Positions 37,901-50,728 of a DNA stretch of 64,000 nt are shown one piece after another. Made by a program: the position numbers and the translations under genes. Origin of the DNA: Toxoplasma gondii ME49 (lineage: Eukaryota; Apicomplexa; Conoidasida; Eucoccidiorida; Sarcocystidae); NCBI RefSeq assembly GCF_000006565.2, contig NC_031467.1, positions 372,001 to 436,000 of the forward strand, read 5' to 3'. The notes below the pieces were generated by a model. That model searched no databases. It was given only the letters and a program-made list of their open reading frames with translations, and was not told the DNA's origin. Within the stretch, counting starts at the first letter, position 1, and each line of letters starts with the position of its first letter.

Positions 37901-40900
37901 ATGAGTTATAAGTATACCTCAAAAGACCGATTGCCCCTTCTGTCTCTTTCCCTCTTGTTTGTCCTTCTGCTGCCGAGGTTGAATCCTCCTTTCCTACTAC
38001 TCTCTGGTTCTGTCACAACAACCGACGCTCCGTCCAGTCCCGCTGTTCCATTGAGCTTTGATACCCCGACACGGCAAGGTGGGCAGAGCTTGACGGAGGG
38101 CATAGAGGTGAAACACATAGCGAAAGTCTCACTTCCAGCCTCTGAAGAAGGGAGCCCTCGTGTCACCACTGCTTCTCGCAGCAGCGCTAAAAAAGATGTC
38201 GGGAACAAACGAGGGGAGACAGATGAAACAGAGGGGGCTTATTTAGCCGCTGCAGCAGGAGAGGTGCCCGTAGTCGAGCGCAGTCTGTCTGCGTCATCTA
38301 GCAGAGCTACCGAGCTGTATAGTTCTGGAAAAAAAGCAGATGGTGCGAATGTCGGACACACAGCGAGCAACACAGAGAACGCCGACGAAGCAAATTCGGT
38401 GACGAAGCTATCAGAGGACGTTGGGCAGGCTTTGGGTATGAAGCCGAAATCAACGAAACGTCAGACTAGGGGGAGTGGGGTCGAGAGCGAAGGTGGTCTG
38501 AATGCCCGTTGGCATGAATCGGAGAAAAAGCGAGATCTACAAACTCAAGAACAGCCACACGAAAAGAGCCTAGCTGATGCAGCGGTGTCTACGGACCCGC
38601 CTTTTAGTGAAACGCATGACGCAAGCAATAGTAACCGCGAAAACGAGGGACTCCAAGATGTATGGGAGGCTCAGAATGTTGACGCACCAATACCAACACC
38701 AGCAGGAGCGGCGGGGCCTGGTTCGCCCCCTTCAACGGTAGCTTTTGGTCCGAATCGTTCTCCTGCTCCTCCTCCAACTTCTCCTGCTGAATCAAATCCG
38801 TTTCTTGCTTCGCCGACAGCTGGTAATTCGGGTGGATCCACGCCTGCTTCTCATCTGCCTTCTTCCCCCTCCCCATCATCTCTGTCCCTTGACCCACCGA
38901 CGCCCTCAACCCGTGTTGCTTCTCCCCCTGCGTTTTCCCCTGTGACGTCTTCGACTCCATCACCGTCCTCTTCTGCTTCCTTCCTCGCGGTTCCTCTCGA
39001 GGCTGTCGGCCTTCTCCCTGCTCACCAGCGACTTGCCTTCATCGAGACTGCCCGGCGTCTTCCGCCTGAACTGCATGCGATGCTGCTGGCTGAAATCCTC
39101 CGTGCGAATGCAGAACCTGCTTCTTCCCCAGATGTGGGTTTCTCTTCCACTGGTACGACAACTTTTTCCAGCGACAGAGTGCAAGATCGAACTCCTGCTA
39201 AAACGTCGCCTTCTCCGCTTTCCTCTGTCGACTCAGGAAGAACAGACCGAGTCAGTCCTTGGGAGATGCCAGAGTCAGACCACTCACGGAGGGAAAGCGG
39301 ATGGGAAGAAATGTCTTCTAGAAAAAGCAGCTCTTCTGCTAGAGTGGCTTCCTTGCCAAGCCCTCCGTCACCCTCATACGCGTTTAACCCCGGATCAGTT
39401 TCTCCGGCTCCGTCTGTGCCTACCTCTGCTTCGTTTCCGCCTTCTTCTGAGTCTTGGTCGGAGGGGGATAGGTCGAACCCTGGCGTGCCACATCCCTTGT
39501 CTCGACAATCAAAGATACCCGCATTCGGGGGAGCTTACCCTGACCCTTACCAAGTCCGCGGTGACGACGGGTCGTTTCGGGTGTCTCAGCGATATGCGGG
39601 AGACGTGTCTCCCGTGTCCGCTAGAATGCCGTCGGACTACAGCTCCCAAGAGCCTGCCTCTCCTCATCCTCCGTCCTGGCAGCTTCCTTCCGTGCCCCCA
39701 AGCTACTCGCAACAAGTTGGAACCCTTCCGGGGGTTCCTGCATCCCCGTCGTCCTTTTCAACGTATTCCGCTTCCGCTCCTCTTCTGCCTTACTCTCAGA
39801 CTTATCCTTATCCGTATTCGTCGGCTCCTTACTCTCCATATTACTCGTCCGCTCTTCCGCTTTCGGTGGTGCTGGCAGCGGCACCTCCGCCACCGCCGGT
39901 TTTGGCGGAGTCGGTGAGCGCAGCGGTCGGAAGCGCAGTGAACCAAGCCACGTCATTGGTAGATAACACTCTGCGGTCTGCGATTGTCGGCATCATCAAC
40001 CCCGCCACCTACAATACCGCGAGCATGTTGCATGGCCTGCAAGCACTGAACGACAAGGTGTACGCCGGGAGCGAGGTGGCAACCAGAGCCTTTCTAGACT
40101 TTGCGGCATATCGACGAAGTCACCCCGACGACACACTAGCTCAACTCGTAAACAGCTTAGAGGAAGCCACAGACACGTTGAATCAAGCAGCAACAGCGGG
40201 CACGCCCAGGTTGAAACCAACAATCGAGGCACAGAAAGAACGGAATCGTAGTGTTAGTCAAAATGAGGATGTTTTGCTCGAGGGCATGGGGCTTTTTTCC
40301 CCTACGGTAGACCGCGAACGCCCGCATACGCAGCCTGGAAGTTTTTCTCCGGAATACCGAACGGGCAAGAGTGCGAATATAGAGAAGAGTTCTCCTAGAA
40401 AATTCCTTTCGAGAACGGCCGGTCCAGCCGGCAGCGGCCAGACGCCCGGCCTCAGGGAGAGCGAATCTTGGAGTTCGTCTGCTTTGCGTGAGTCGTCACC
40501 TGCGGCCCTTGCGGGGAAGAAAGAACGAGAAGTGGTATCCGCAAGCGGCGGGGAAGGTTTGCCTCAGGAAATCATCGATTTACGCACACTTTTAACCAAA
40601 GAACAGATTGACGTCCTTGAAGGACTTACGCAGGTGCTGAACCTGGGTTTTGACGCGGCCTTGAACTTCGTGAAGAATCAGGGCCGCGGCGTCCCCGGAT
40701 TGAAGCAGTTCCCTTTTTTCCAGCCACTGCAGAGAAAGGTCATGGGCATGTACTACAGAGCGTCGGCGAATCGCGATGCGGACAAGGAAATTCTGGAGCA
40801 GGAAGACCGGCGGGAGGCCGAGCGAAAGGCTGCGAACGCAATCGCGGGACGCGAGCAACAGTTTTGGACAGAATTACAGAAGGAGGCACTTCAACACGGA

Positions 40901-43900
40901 CTCGACCCTGGACTCGTTTTAGCTCACCTACTGCAGACAGCTCTGCAAAGTCCACAAGCCTACCCTGACTTCGATGCCACGAATGCAGTGGAAAACCTTC
41001 CGAAAGGTTCCTACACAAATGCACTTGCCTCGCGAGCGATCGGAATGCACCGTGGTGAGTATCCACTTCAGCGAAGTCTGCTAGGGAATGCGCAAACCCC
41101 TCTCCATGGAAAACGAAACAGATTTTTACTCACGAAGCCAGCACGTCGCCTGGTGAAGAATATTCCTCATCACGTTTCCCGTGTGCTGACAGAATTCTCA
41201 AACGAGGAGAAACCCGACAGCGAAACTCTCGGCGAATCGAGCGAAGTGGACGAAATCACGCTCCATAGAGGGACGCCTAAGGACGTTCTTGAAAAGCAAG
41301 GTGATGCAAACGAGAGGACGGTTGAAGGACGTGACTCGGAAAGACACGGGCGCCTCTTACCAGTCATTCCTGCTCGTCCCGCCTCCACCTCACAGTCGAC
41401 TGTGGAAAAGACAAAAGAGCGTTTAAAAGCGTGCATCGATTTCGAGGTGACCCCATCAACCCCCGAACGCGTTTCTTCCCTGTTCACCATTGAAAATGAC
41501 GACACTGAACCGTCTCGAACATTTACTGATACCTCTGTAACGGACACACACCGTTGTGGAAGAGACAACGCGTCCCCCAGACACCTGGCGACGGTGTCGT
41601 CGCGTTCATCCCTCTACCCTTTTTCGTTCTCGCCGCCTTCCTCTCTGTTTTCCCCGCCCTCGGCCTTCGTTCTGCCGCCCGCTGTCTCTCTACCGTCTTC
41701 TGCGGGAGTGTCCGTAGCCCCCACGACACTCGACCAGCTTCTGTCGCTCATGGGAGTGCCGGAGAATTGTCTTCTGGAGAATTTTCGCTACCGCGGCTTG
41801 GCAAACGTGGTCGACCGTCGCAGCTCTCTTTCCACGTGTCAAGCGGCGTGTCGAGCTGCGACTGCGCAGCTGTCTTCAGAGACCGCGTGGACGGCGGACG
41901 TCGGGGCTCTCTCTGAAAGCGAGAAAAGCAATCAGAGCCACTCACGCGGGTCTGCAGCCTCGGCACCCTGCGGGTTCATTTCTTTTCTGCCGGAAGTTGA
42001 GTTGTGCTACCGATACGCCACAGTCGAGGGCCTCCTGCCCGCTCCCGGCTACGTTTCGGCTCCAATTTCTTGTTCCATTGTGGAAGCAGGGCAGTTTGGC
42101 CGAGCCGACGAGAAGCGTGAGGCAGAGGCACTTCTTCTCTCGGGGTTTCAGCGAGGAGAAAAAACGGGACAAACGCAGGCAACGGAGTCCGAGAGGGACC
42201 GGGAGCGCCGCAGTTCGACACAAGCAATGGCAGATAGTCGAACGAGAAACGAGGACAGAACAGGCCGGTCTGATGAGGCGTCGGTTCGCCTGGACCGCGA
42301 GAGCACAGCACGCGAGTTCCAACCGTCTGCTGCAGATGAGGGAAGATTCGCACTCCAACACCTTCGAGAGCAACCAGAGCAAAACACGCAACCGACGAAA
42401 CGGGTTTTTTACGAGACGTCAGTTGAGGAATCGCGCCCACCTTCGGGACAGAGGCGAACTTCTCCCGGAACAGAGACGACCGGTGGAAACCCCGTCAATC
42501 TGCCACCTTCTGTTCGTGCCGCACTTCCTCCTGCGTTGCCATCGCCTCCCTTAGCAGTGTCGGAGAAAGGAAACGTCACAGATACCATGCACAGAGGAAA
42601 TGTTTTGCCTAGAAGAAGAGTTGGCAACAACGAGGAACCGGATCTCGCAGTCGGAGGATCTACGCTCTCTCGGCCTGACTCTGGTTCGGAGAATAGTACT
42701 TCGTCTTATCCTTCCTCCTCAACGTCACAAACACACTTTTTCTCTCCCTCTCTCGCGAAACACCAGGCCACAGAGAAGGCGCTTTCACTTGAGTTAAGCG
42801 AAATCGGCAGCACACAAACTTCTCTGGCATTCCCATCCCAGACGTGGAGTCCCTTAACGGCAAATGAAATGACGAAATCAGACGCTGTAGCGACGCCTTC
42901 CTCTTCGTTTTCTTCGTCTCCCGCCTCTTATGTTCCTACGCCTGTGTCTTTTCCTGTGCCTTCTTCGTCCTCTGCTTCGATCCCCGCCTCCTTCCCTTCA
43001 CTCGCCTTTCTGGCGCCTTTGCCTGGGAGTCCCTCAGTGCAACAAGCTGCCTCTCTCGGCCCGACCCAACTCGCAGCGGGTCCTCAGCCTTTTATATCAG
43101 CCGACAACCTACCGCTTTCTCTTTCTCCCTCCGGACTCAGAAGTCCACTTCCAATCGATTCACCTTCTGCTACCGCGGCGACTTCTTCAGCAGAAAACGC
43201 CGCGCTCTCCGCTTACTCAGATCCCTTCCTCACCGGCGCGGCCGCACCGTCTCCAGGCGGCGGGTTTCTCCGACCTTCCACTTCGTCTCCTCCGCTCAGT
43301 GCAGTTCCCCCTCCGTATTCTCCAGCTGCGTTTTCGTCTCAGTCCCTAGCGCCTGGTTTCGCTCCTGGGTATTCTACTGCCCCTTCTCTGAGCGCCTTCT
43401 CAGCCCTTGCGCCGTTGCCGACGATCACGACTCCGGTGGCAACAACTGCCGGTTCGCTTTTGCAGACAACCCAGGGGCTGATGCAGGCTGGAAACGCTCT
43501 GATGCAAGCGTTTCCTCTACAGCAGTTGCTGGACGCGGGCCAGCAGCTGTATTCCTCCGGTTTCTTTCGCAACCGCGGAATGAAACATCTACAGCTTCCC
43601 ATGCTGGGCCCGCAGAAACAGGAACTCCCGCCGCCACCAGGGATGGAGAAGCCGACAGTCAACTGCGCCTCTGAGGGAATGACTTGCTGCGTGCCCGAAA
43701 ACGCCGCTGAAAAGTGGAAGGAACGACCGTGAGCAAGGGGGGAAACAAGGATGGCGAGTCGTGGAAGACGGGGACCTCTCAGGTGTACATGCATCGCAAG
43801 AAACAGCGAGTTGCTCACCGTCCGCGAGCAAGACCGAAAAACGTGTTTTTTTCCGTGTATCTGTGTCATTTTGCAAATACGTGTTGTGGAAAGCGTTCAA

Positions 43901-46349
43901 AGCGCCAGTCTCTGCGTAGGACTTGTTTACCTCGCGGTTTGCCTCTGTGTCCGTGGCCATTCATGTTTCCTTCGAAGTGCCTCACCAACCGGGGTGTACG
44001 TACACTCAAACGCAGGTGTGTGCCGGTTTGCATATCGCTTTGCCTGCACAGAGATAATTATATCTCAAAATACAGCTTCCGATAATTATGTAGTAGATTT
44101 TACATAGCTGCATTCGGTTACTTTCCTGGTGAGCCTTTCTCTCCCAGATGGAGTGTCTCTGCCTGGATGTCTGCTGTTAACGCGTGGTGATCTGTCCTTT
44201 GTTCAGACCCTATCTGAACAACCACGAGAAAGAGAAGAAGTGTCGCGCCCACTTTGTCACGATGCTCAACTCGCTCTGTGCAACGACAAGTTACACACTC
44301 AAAGGAGACGCCATCCGAGAAAAGTACGCGTCTGGGTTGTCTTCTGCTTCTCTGGCAGAGGACGAAGAAGACAACTGCGGCCTCGTCCTCACAGAAACTC
44401 GGGACTTTTGGATTTTCCACCACACTCTTGTGATTCCCGGAAAAACAATGAACAACGCGATATGCGAGTGCAAGGAACCTAAGAAAGCAAACGAAGAAGT
44501 ACGTCGAAAACAGGGGAGAAGACTGCGTAAATGAAAAACACTAGGGCAGGTGCCTTATATACATTTCGGTGTACCGGTAATAGTGGGCACACTGCTCTCC
44601 GTGAAGTACGAGTTGAGACATGTCTTACTTGAGTTCCGTTTTGCCTCCATGTACGGTTTACCTGCTTTGTTTCGTCAGCTGTCTTGACACCTCTGTGTTT
44701 CATGAAGAGGTACCGGTAATCCGTTGTACTTTGGCTTTTCCCTGCAGTCCTCTCCTCCAAGATTCGCCATTTACATTTCAGTTCATTTCTGTGCATTGAT
44801 TCGAAGTGCTATACCGACAGATATATATATATATATATGCCCATATAGACACATACATACATGCATTCATACATACATACATACATATAGGTATTGGTAT
44901 GACTAGATTGCGGCACTGGTTATGTATGGAGTGATATTTGTGGTTTCATTGGCACCTGGGGAACTATTAGGTTATGCGTTGAGGGACGTTTATGTGGACA
45001 GTAGAGCCGGCAAGTTTTTTACTGAGGTTTGCTTTTTTGCAATTTTTCGTTCAGGGCTTGAGGCAAATCGAAGCGTTTGCGACGTGGGAGTTTTCTCTCC
45101 AGGCAGTGCATGCAATGGAACAGCAGGCAGAAAGGGGGGAGCAGATTGCAAAGGTACACTAGAAACACAGGACGTCGTGGAATTGTAGAATATTTTGCTC
45201 GAAAAAGTTATTCTCGTGAACCAAGTGTGATCGAAGTTTATCTCATTAAGTCAAGCGCTTCCTTCATATAAGGACAGACTATTTAGATGCGTCTCAAGTT
45301 CTCTCGGCATTCTCAGCATGCCCACCCCTCGAACTCCCTCATTCATCCCGCAACCCTCTGTTGTGCAAACAACTCACAGAAATATTAGTTTCTCGTTCTC
45401 GACATACAGGTGTAGAAATTCTCAAAGTTATTGAATAAATACGTTTGCAAGTAATTCTAAATCTTTGTGCATGCATTCGTGGGTATGAGAAACGCTTCTC
45501 TCTACCGTTATGTGTTTCTTGTTGCTACAAAAAAGTTGTCACATTTGAATATTTCCGGCATTCTCTTGTCGCATGTTTCTCGTGGATGCACGATCAAATC
45601 TGTATATATATATAGAGAGAGAGTTGCAGATATATAGATACAAAAACGATGTGTAGACAGACCGATAGATACACGTAGATGGAAATATGTAGGTGTAGAT
45701 TGACGGACAGATGTAGATAACTATAGGCTGATACGAATATATATATCTATATATAGAGAGAGAGATACATAGATACTTATATATCTTGTTGCCAGTACAG
45801 ATACATACATGGGTCTGTAGACATATTTGTGAAAGTTGACAACTGAATCCGCAGGTCTCTTCCCTCGGTTCCCTTCTTTCTCCTGCAGGGTCTCGGGACA
45901 GCTCTTGCTCTGACTACGATGCTCGGTCAGCAAGGCGAGGAAGCGATAGGTCACGTCCTTGAGGTGAGGAAAATGCATCGAAAGAGGCACTTCAACAGCC
46001 AAAATTGTTCGACCCTCGTTGCTTGCCACCTCCTCTCTGTTTCTTTTTCTCTCGTCTTCACTTTTTCTCCGCGCGCTGTAACGTGGAAGAGAAGACGCTC
46101 GAAGACGCACATGAAATCAGGGACAACACGCTTTCGTTCTCAAGTGAATAGTTTTTTCTGTGGCACAAGGGGATTGTCTCCGAGTCTGGTTCTTCTCTCT
46201 CAGTGTTCCATCGACGCACTGTTCTCCTCTGTTTCTCTCTCCGTGCCCTTAAGCGCCTGCGAATGCGCTATTCGCCTCTCTGGCTTTTTCAACGGTACAA
46301 GAAGCTGTATGGAACATGCGGTTTAGCACGAACCGAGGCGTCAAGTTAA
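37901..46349 (+). CDS. Large secreted protein with PAN/Apple-like cysteine module (2129 aa)
   Basis: Exons 37901-43728, 44207-44498, 45055-45153, 45889-45963 and 46254-46349, ending in TAA; all phases match. The start at 37901 is preferred over the in-frame ATG at 37760 because it puts a classic signal peptide at the N-terminus (basic residues, then LPLLSLSLLFVLLL). Residues 260-670 are Pro/Ser-rich and disordered. Two helical blocks follow, at about 670-770 (Ala/Asn-rich) and 885-1050 (including LTKEQIDVLEGLTQVLNLGF). Residues 1285-1395 look like a PAN/Apple domain: six Cys spaced as C..., CQAAC, PCGF, ELCY and a final Cys at 1391, which is the fold found in adhesive microneme proteins. After another Pro/Ser-rich stretch, the C-terminus has a second Cys cluster (MTCCVPEN, ICECKEP) and helices. 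The first donor, GTGAGC at 43729, contains a TGA that would stop unspliced translation. The last exon is the weakest: its acceptor (TTAAG) is unusual. Secretion and a role in adhesion or matrix are inferences. Confidence 0.72.
44821..44888. repeat. (TA)n followed by (CATA)n microsatellite
   Basis: A TA run at 44821-44838 followed by imperfect CATA tetranucleotide repeats at 44850-44888. It lies in the intron between exons 2 and 3 of the PAN protein gene. Confidence 0.85.
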
Positions 46350-47208
46350 TGAACACTGTAGAAGGATCAGTGAAGGCCGCCTGCGCGTCTACGTTGACAG
46401 TCCGCTCTCTGTGTTGCCCCGCCTCTGCATTTGCCGGATGCGGGTCCCTGGGGTGTACGTACAGCTCTCTCAGGGTCTCATCCCGCCTCCTTCTAGCTGT
46501 ATATAAACTGCCGGTTTTTGCAGAATATATACCGAGCACATTCTACAAAGTGGACTCCTGACTTAGATCTTGAATTTCTCTGTTTACCACATCCAAGTTC
46601 TGTTGTGCGCTGTTCATGGTCATCATGCTACGTGCAGCAAGTGTAGGGCGACCCAGAAATCTGCCTCCCTCTGTAAATCTGCAAATTTGTAGCACCTTGT
46701 TTCTACATGTAGAGGAGGCCGAATGTCTGTCTCTTTGACAGGTGACCTCTTGGCGTGCGAGTTTTACTGCATAAGAAAGGGGTTTCGGAGCATTTCTACA
46801 ATTTCCGCTTCGTTCGTGACACGAAATATGCGGCACCTGTGATTTTCGCGTGTGTTCTCAGCATGCCAGCTCGCGTGGAGTGCGCAAGTAGAGCCGAGCA
46901 TGACGTCTCTCGGGCAGACATCGAATCAACGGAAATAAGGTCATGCAGTACACCAGAGAGAAACGAGAAGAGATCGAAGAGTCGAAAGATGAAACGTGGA
47001 ACAAGGGCGGAGATGAAGAAAAAAGCAAAAAGAAGTCAGACAGTGCGAGAGCCGCGGAAAACTCAGCCTGCAGGAAAGACAATACTTGGACACAGATAGA
47101 CAGGAAGGAAGAACGTGGAAGTAGAATACATCTACATGTATATATAATGTTTAATGGAATGAGCAACAGAGGTAAAGCTAGGGAGATAGAGAAAGGAAGT
47201 AGAACGCA

Positions 47209-47258
47209 TATATATATATATATATATACGTGTATATAGTATATATATATATATATAT
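47209..47258. repeat. (TA)n microsatellite pair
   Basis: TA runs at 47209-47228 and 47240-47258, separated by CGTGTATATAG, in a purine-rich region between convergent genes. Confidence 0.9.
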
Positions 47259-49268
47259 GTTCTATCTTCAAGGGAGTGAAGAGCCGAGGAAAAGAGATAG
47301 GTAGACAGCGAGAGGAAGCAGAACGTATATATTTTTGTATGCTTGTACTGGAGAAAAAGAGAAAGGCAGAGAGTCAGGAAGTGCAGGTAGCAGCGACTGT
47401 GGATTCCGAGAAGCAGAAGCGTCTCAGACGGCAGAACGCGAGGTCACGGAAAAGAGACAGAACGAGTGAAGTGACAAAAGTGAAGAAATGGTAGAGAAAC
47501 AAGGAGACAACACGAAGAGAGACAAGATCAACACAACAGTAACGAAAAGGAGAACAGAAAAGTCACAGAAATGTACAACGGCTGTAAAGGAGGAAAGCGA
47601 GGCACTGCGAATACTATCAGCCCTCGAGCACCGTATATAGAGAGAGACATTTGTTGAGTTCTTATAATTTCCACATATTCATATATAGGTTTAATATATT
47701 CATGCATCGCAGAGCAACGACTTCCCTTAGATCGTACGTTGGAAGAAGCCTAGGAAAAAAACATGGCTGCACAAGCAGAAAAAGAATCCAGCACACAGGA
47801 GAGAAACGAAGTATGAAACGAAGCAAAGTGGATATTCTCATGACAAACTACTTCTGACGCGTCGGCGACTATCTGCAAGCAGAGACATCCCCTTCATGAA
47901 TTAAATTTTACAAACCAATATCGGATCTTCACTGCTCTCTCAATTTAGCGGTTCTCCGTCACACGTACAAAACGGTTCGATCCTCTGTGACAGTGGCAAT
48001 CTGCTTTCGGAAAATGTGCATATATATACGTACATATGTATGTTTATTTGTGGATATGTGTGCGTGTCCGTGTGCATTGTCTCGGCATATATGTTTGTAG
48101 TTGTGAACGTGGGGAAGGTGCCGCAGGTGATGTATATCGCACTTTCATTTGTGTAATGCACGCTTCTTTCCAGCTTTTCACGTATTTTTATCCCAGTGGT
48201 TTGAAGGGGGGTCAAAAAAGTTTTTGCAGAGTACGGACTTGTACGTACACACAGGCGCATGCGCGTCCTTACATGTGTGGACTGTCACAGTTTCTTCGAT
48301 TTGTAGGAGCAGCGGCTCGACAGCATCTGTTGGGAGTGTACGTCAGCGCAGTATTTTTGTCTGATTTTTTCTCGTACCGCCTCCAAGGCTTTCCTGTTGG
48401 ATCTTCAGTGATCTGGCGTCGAGATTCCGACAACGGTGGACGCCTCTCTACTGAATGCACTTGACACTACGGACACGAGAAGCGCAATCGATCTTGGATT
48501 CGGTAAACGCAGATCTTCAGGAACGGAGTCCGGAGTCGAAATCACAGTTCATACACTCAAGAAAAAGGCTCTGACGAGACAGAAGGACAACCTTGCGTGT
48601 GTGCACTGTGGTCGTCTTTCTGCTGAAGCGACAAAGAAATTCCACTTCCCAGGAGCCAAGGAGAGGCCCTAGAGACACATGAACGTGCGCACTTGCAAGG
48701 AAAACTTTATTGTTTAATTTCACAGGCCTGCAGATGTAATCTTTGCCTATGATGAATGTCTGTATACATCAGATTATATATACTCTGATATATATACATA
48801 TCTATTTCCGTGTGAATGCATGAAGAAACATATGTATATGTAAAAGTGCATATATCTACAAGTATAGAAATATACATCTATCAATATATTTAATTATGCA
48901 TTCATATTCAGGCGTGGATACACATATCGATACATGAATCTATCCCTGTCTTCCATTTTATCCCTGAGAGAAAGTACAGTGCCCGAAGAGAGGCCCACTG
49001 TTGTCAGGCAGACGAGGTTCCTCAGCTGTCGCTACGCTTCTGGAAGGATGTTGACAGAGCAGAGACAAAACATCCAAAATCCACGGAAATTTAGCACGGA
49101 CGCCGCCTTTCGTTGACAGGAAGAGGAAGAAGACGAGCCCCTGCAGAAGCGGCGAACACAAGCTGAAAAAACGCGTGCGAAAAGTGTAGCTGTCCTTATC
49201 GCCTATTGTATTCAGTGCAAACAAAATGAAAGTCAGTCACATCAGTACACACGCACACATACGAGTAT

Positions 49269-49290
49269 TTATATATATATATATATATAT
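49269..49290. repeat. (TA)n microsatellite
   Basis: About eleven uninterrupted TA units, followed by AT-rich sequence and a second shorter run near 49352-49368. Intergenic. Confidence 0.9.
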
Positions 49291-49788
49291 AATTATATGA
49301 GTACACCCATGAAAAGACTTATACATACCCATATATTTGATGACTTCTACAAATATATATATATATAATATCTATGTATATGCTCATAAATAGGTGGGTT
49401 TTTTCGGGCAACCCTTTCGCGGCTCCACGAAACCGTTGATAAATCTGTTTATGCTTCATCACGTGGACAGGCGGCCGATCTCTTTAGGGGAGCCAAGTGC
49501 TCTTTTTTGCATGTTGAAGCTCGTTGTTTAGCAGAAGCAGAAATGCCCCTCTCCACGACACTTGGCGTGGATGATTCCTCATCGCTTGCGTTCTACACTG
49601 TTCCGGGTAGGTACTGAGAAATGGGAGGTCTCTCCTGCAGCGAGACGCAAACAACTGAGTTACCTTTGTGCGCAACACATTTCGTGAGAAAGTGAATTTC
49701 TAGTATGCAGATACAGTAGAAGATATGCGTATTAGTGTCTATGTATATTTCTGTGGATGTAAAATAAGAGCATATGAATTCTGCAGCA

Positions 49789-49810
49789 TATATATATATA
49801 TATATATATA
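49789..49810. repeat. (TA)n microsatellite
   Basis: About eleven TA units ending in CATATG, in the gap between the PAN protein gene and SEC62. Confidence 0.9.
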
Positions 49811-50728
49811 CATATGTATGTACCTACTGGTGAACTCTGTGAGACAGTGGCACGTATCGAGAGAGACACGAGGTGCTCTCAACTCGACCCCCTTCGCTAG
49901 CTTGCACGCTGCCCAGTGCTTGGCAACACATCGTACCTGAACAGCATGTGTGAATCGTTTGTGCAAAGAAATTCAAGACCGGCATTTTCTGTGTTTCGAG
50001 TGCATGCATACGCTTCTGTTCGGCGTGCGTTACACCATTCTGGGTCGCAGAACGTTCAAAACAACAACAGTGCATGGCCTTCATGCTCTCTGTGGAGTCA
50101 CGCAAAAAACTGTGTACCTTGTGAGGCCGAGGAAATTCGCTCGAGTATGGAGAGTTCAGCTTTTCTTCGAGAAAGGGATGAAGCGCCTAGAGAGACTCAG
50201 GCGAAGGAACGTAGCGTTGATGAAGAATTTGTAAAGAGAGAAAGTCGGATTCGCACTCAGGTGCCTATCCACCAGTCTCCGGTTGTGCAAGGATTCCAGA
50301 GTGTTCCTTCACTGCTTCGATTGAGTCGAAAGACAAGGAGAAAGGCTACCGTGGTTCCCTCGACTTTCGTCCACTCGGTCTAGAGAGGCTCAGGGGAGTG
50401 TGGGCGAGAAAAAAGTCGAACAAAGAAAGGTGAGAGAACCGCAAAGAAAGAGAAGACACGTCAGGAAAGCCAGCGAAAATAAAACTGGCGTCACCGCGTC
50501 ACTCTTCGACGATGCAGAGAGCACATACACTGCGTGAGTGCACCAGAGAGCATCGCGGCTGAGGCATTTGAATTTTTCATGAAGTTTCCTGTTCCAGTTT
50601 CTCCTCTCTTCCCTGAGAACTTTCGCCCCGCCATTCGTGCTTGTCCATTCAGGTGAGACTCCATCATAGTTTCCCCACTTTCTGCGCGTCCACCCTCCGA
50701 CTTTTCGGCTCTCTTCCGGTGCAGAGTT

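Larger units (their letters stand above)
46350..50728. other. Repeat-rich gap between convergent genes
   Basis: About 4.4 kb between the stop codons of the PAN protein gene (+) and SEC62 (-). It should hold both 3' UTRs. It contains several TA microsatellites and AT-rich patches (47209-47258, 48770-48900, 49269-49290, 49350-49370 and 49789-49810). A plus-strand frame at 49916-50383 (155 codons) becomes acidic and then basic in its second half and looks somewhat coding, but its first half does not and its start codon is not ATG. I see no domain. Confidence 0.4.

Noticed and set aside
39033..39917. Plus-strand frame of 294 codons inside the PAN protein gene
   Set aside because: It is a frame-shifted reading of the long exon, rich in Leu/Arg with no domain; the enclosing 1942-codon frame explains the sequence.
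43730..43732. TGA as the true end of the PAN protein
   Set aside because: The TGA is part of GTGAGC, and the phase-matched downstream exons encode protein-like sequence with more Cys, so splicing is favoured; kept as a possible retained-intron end.
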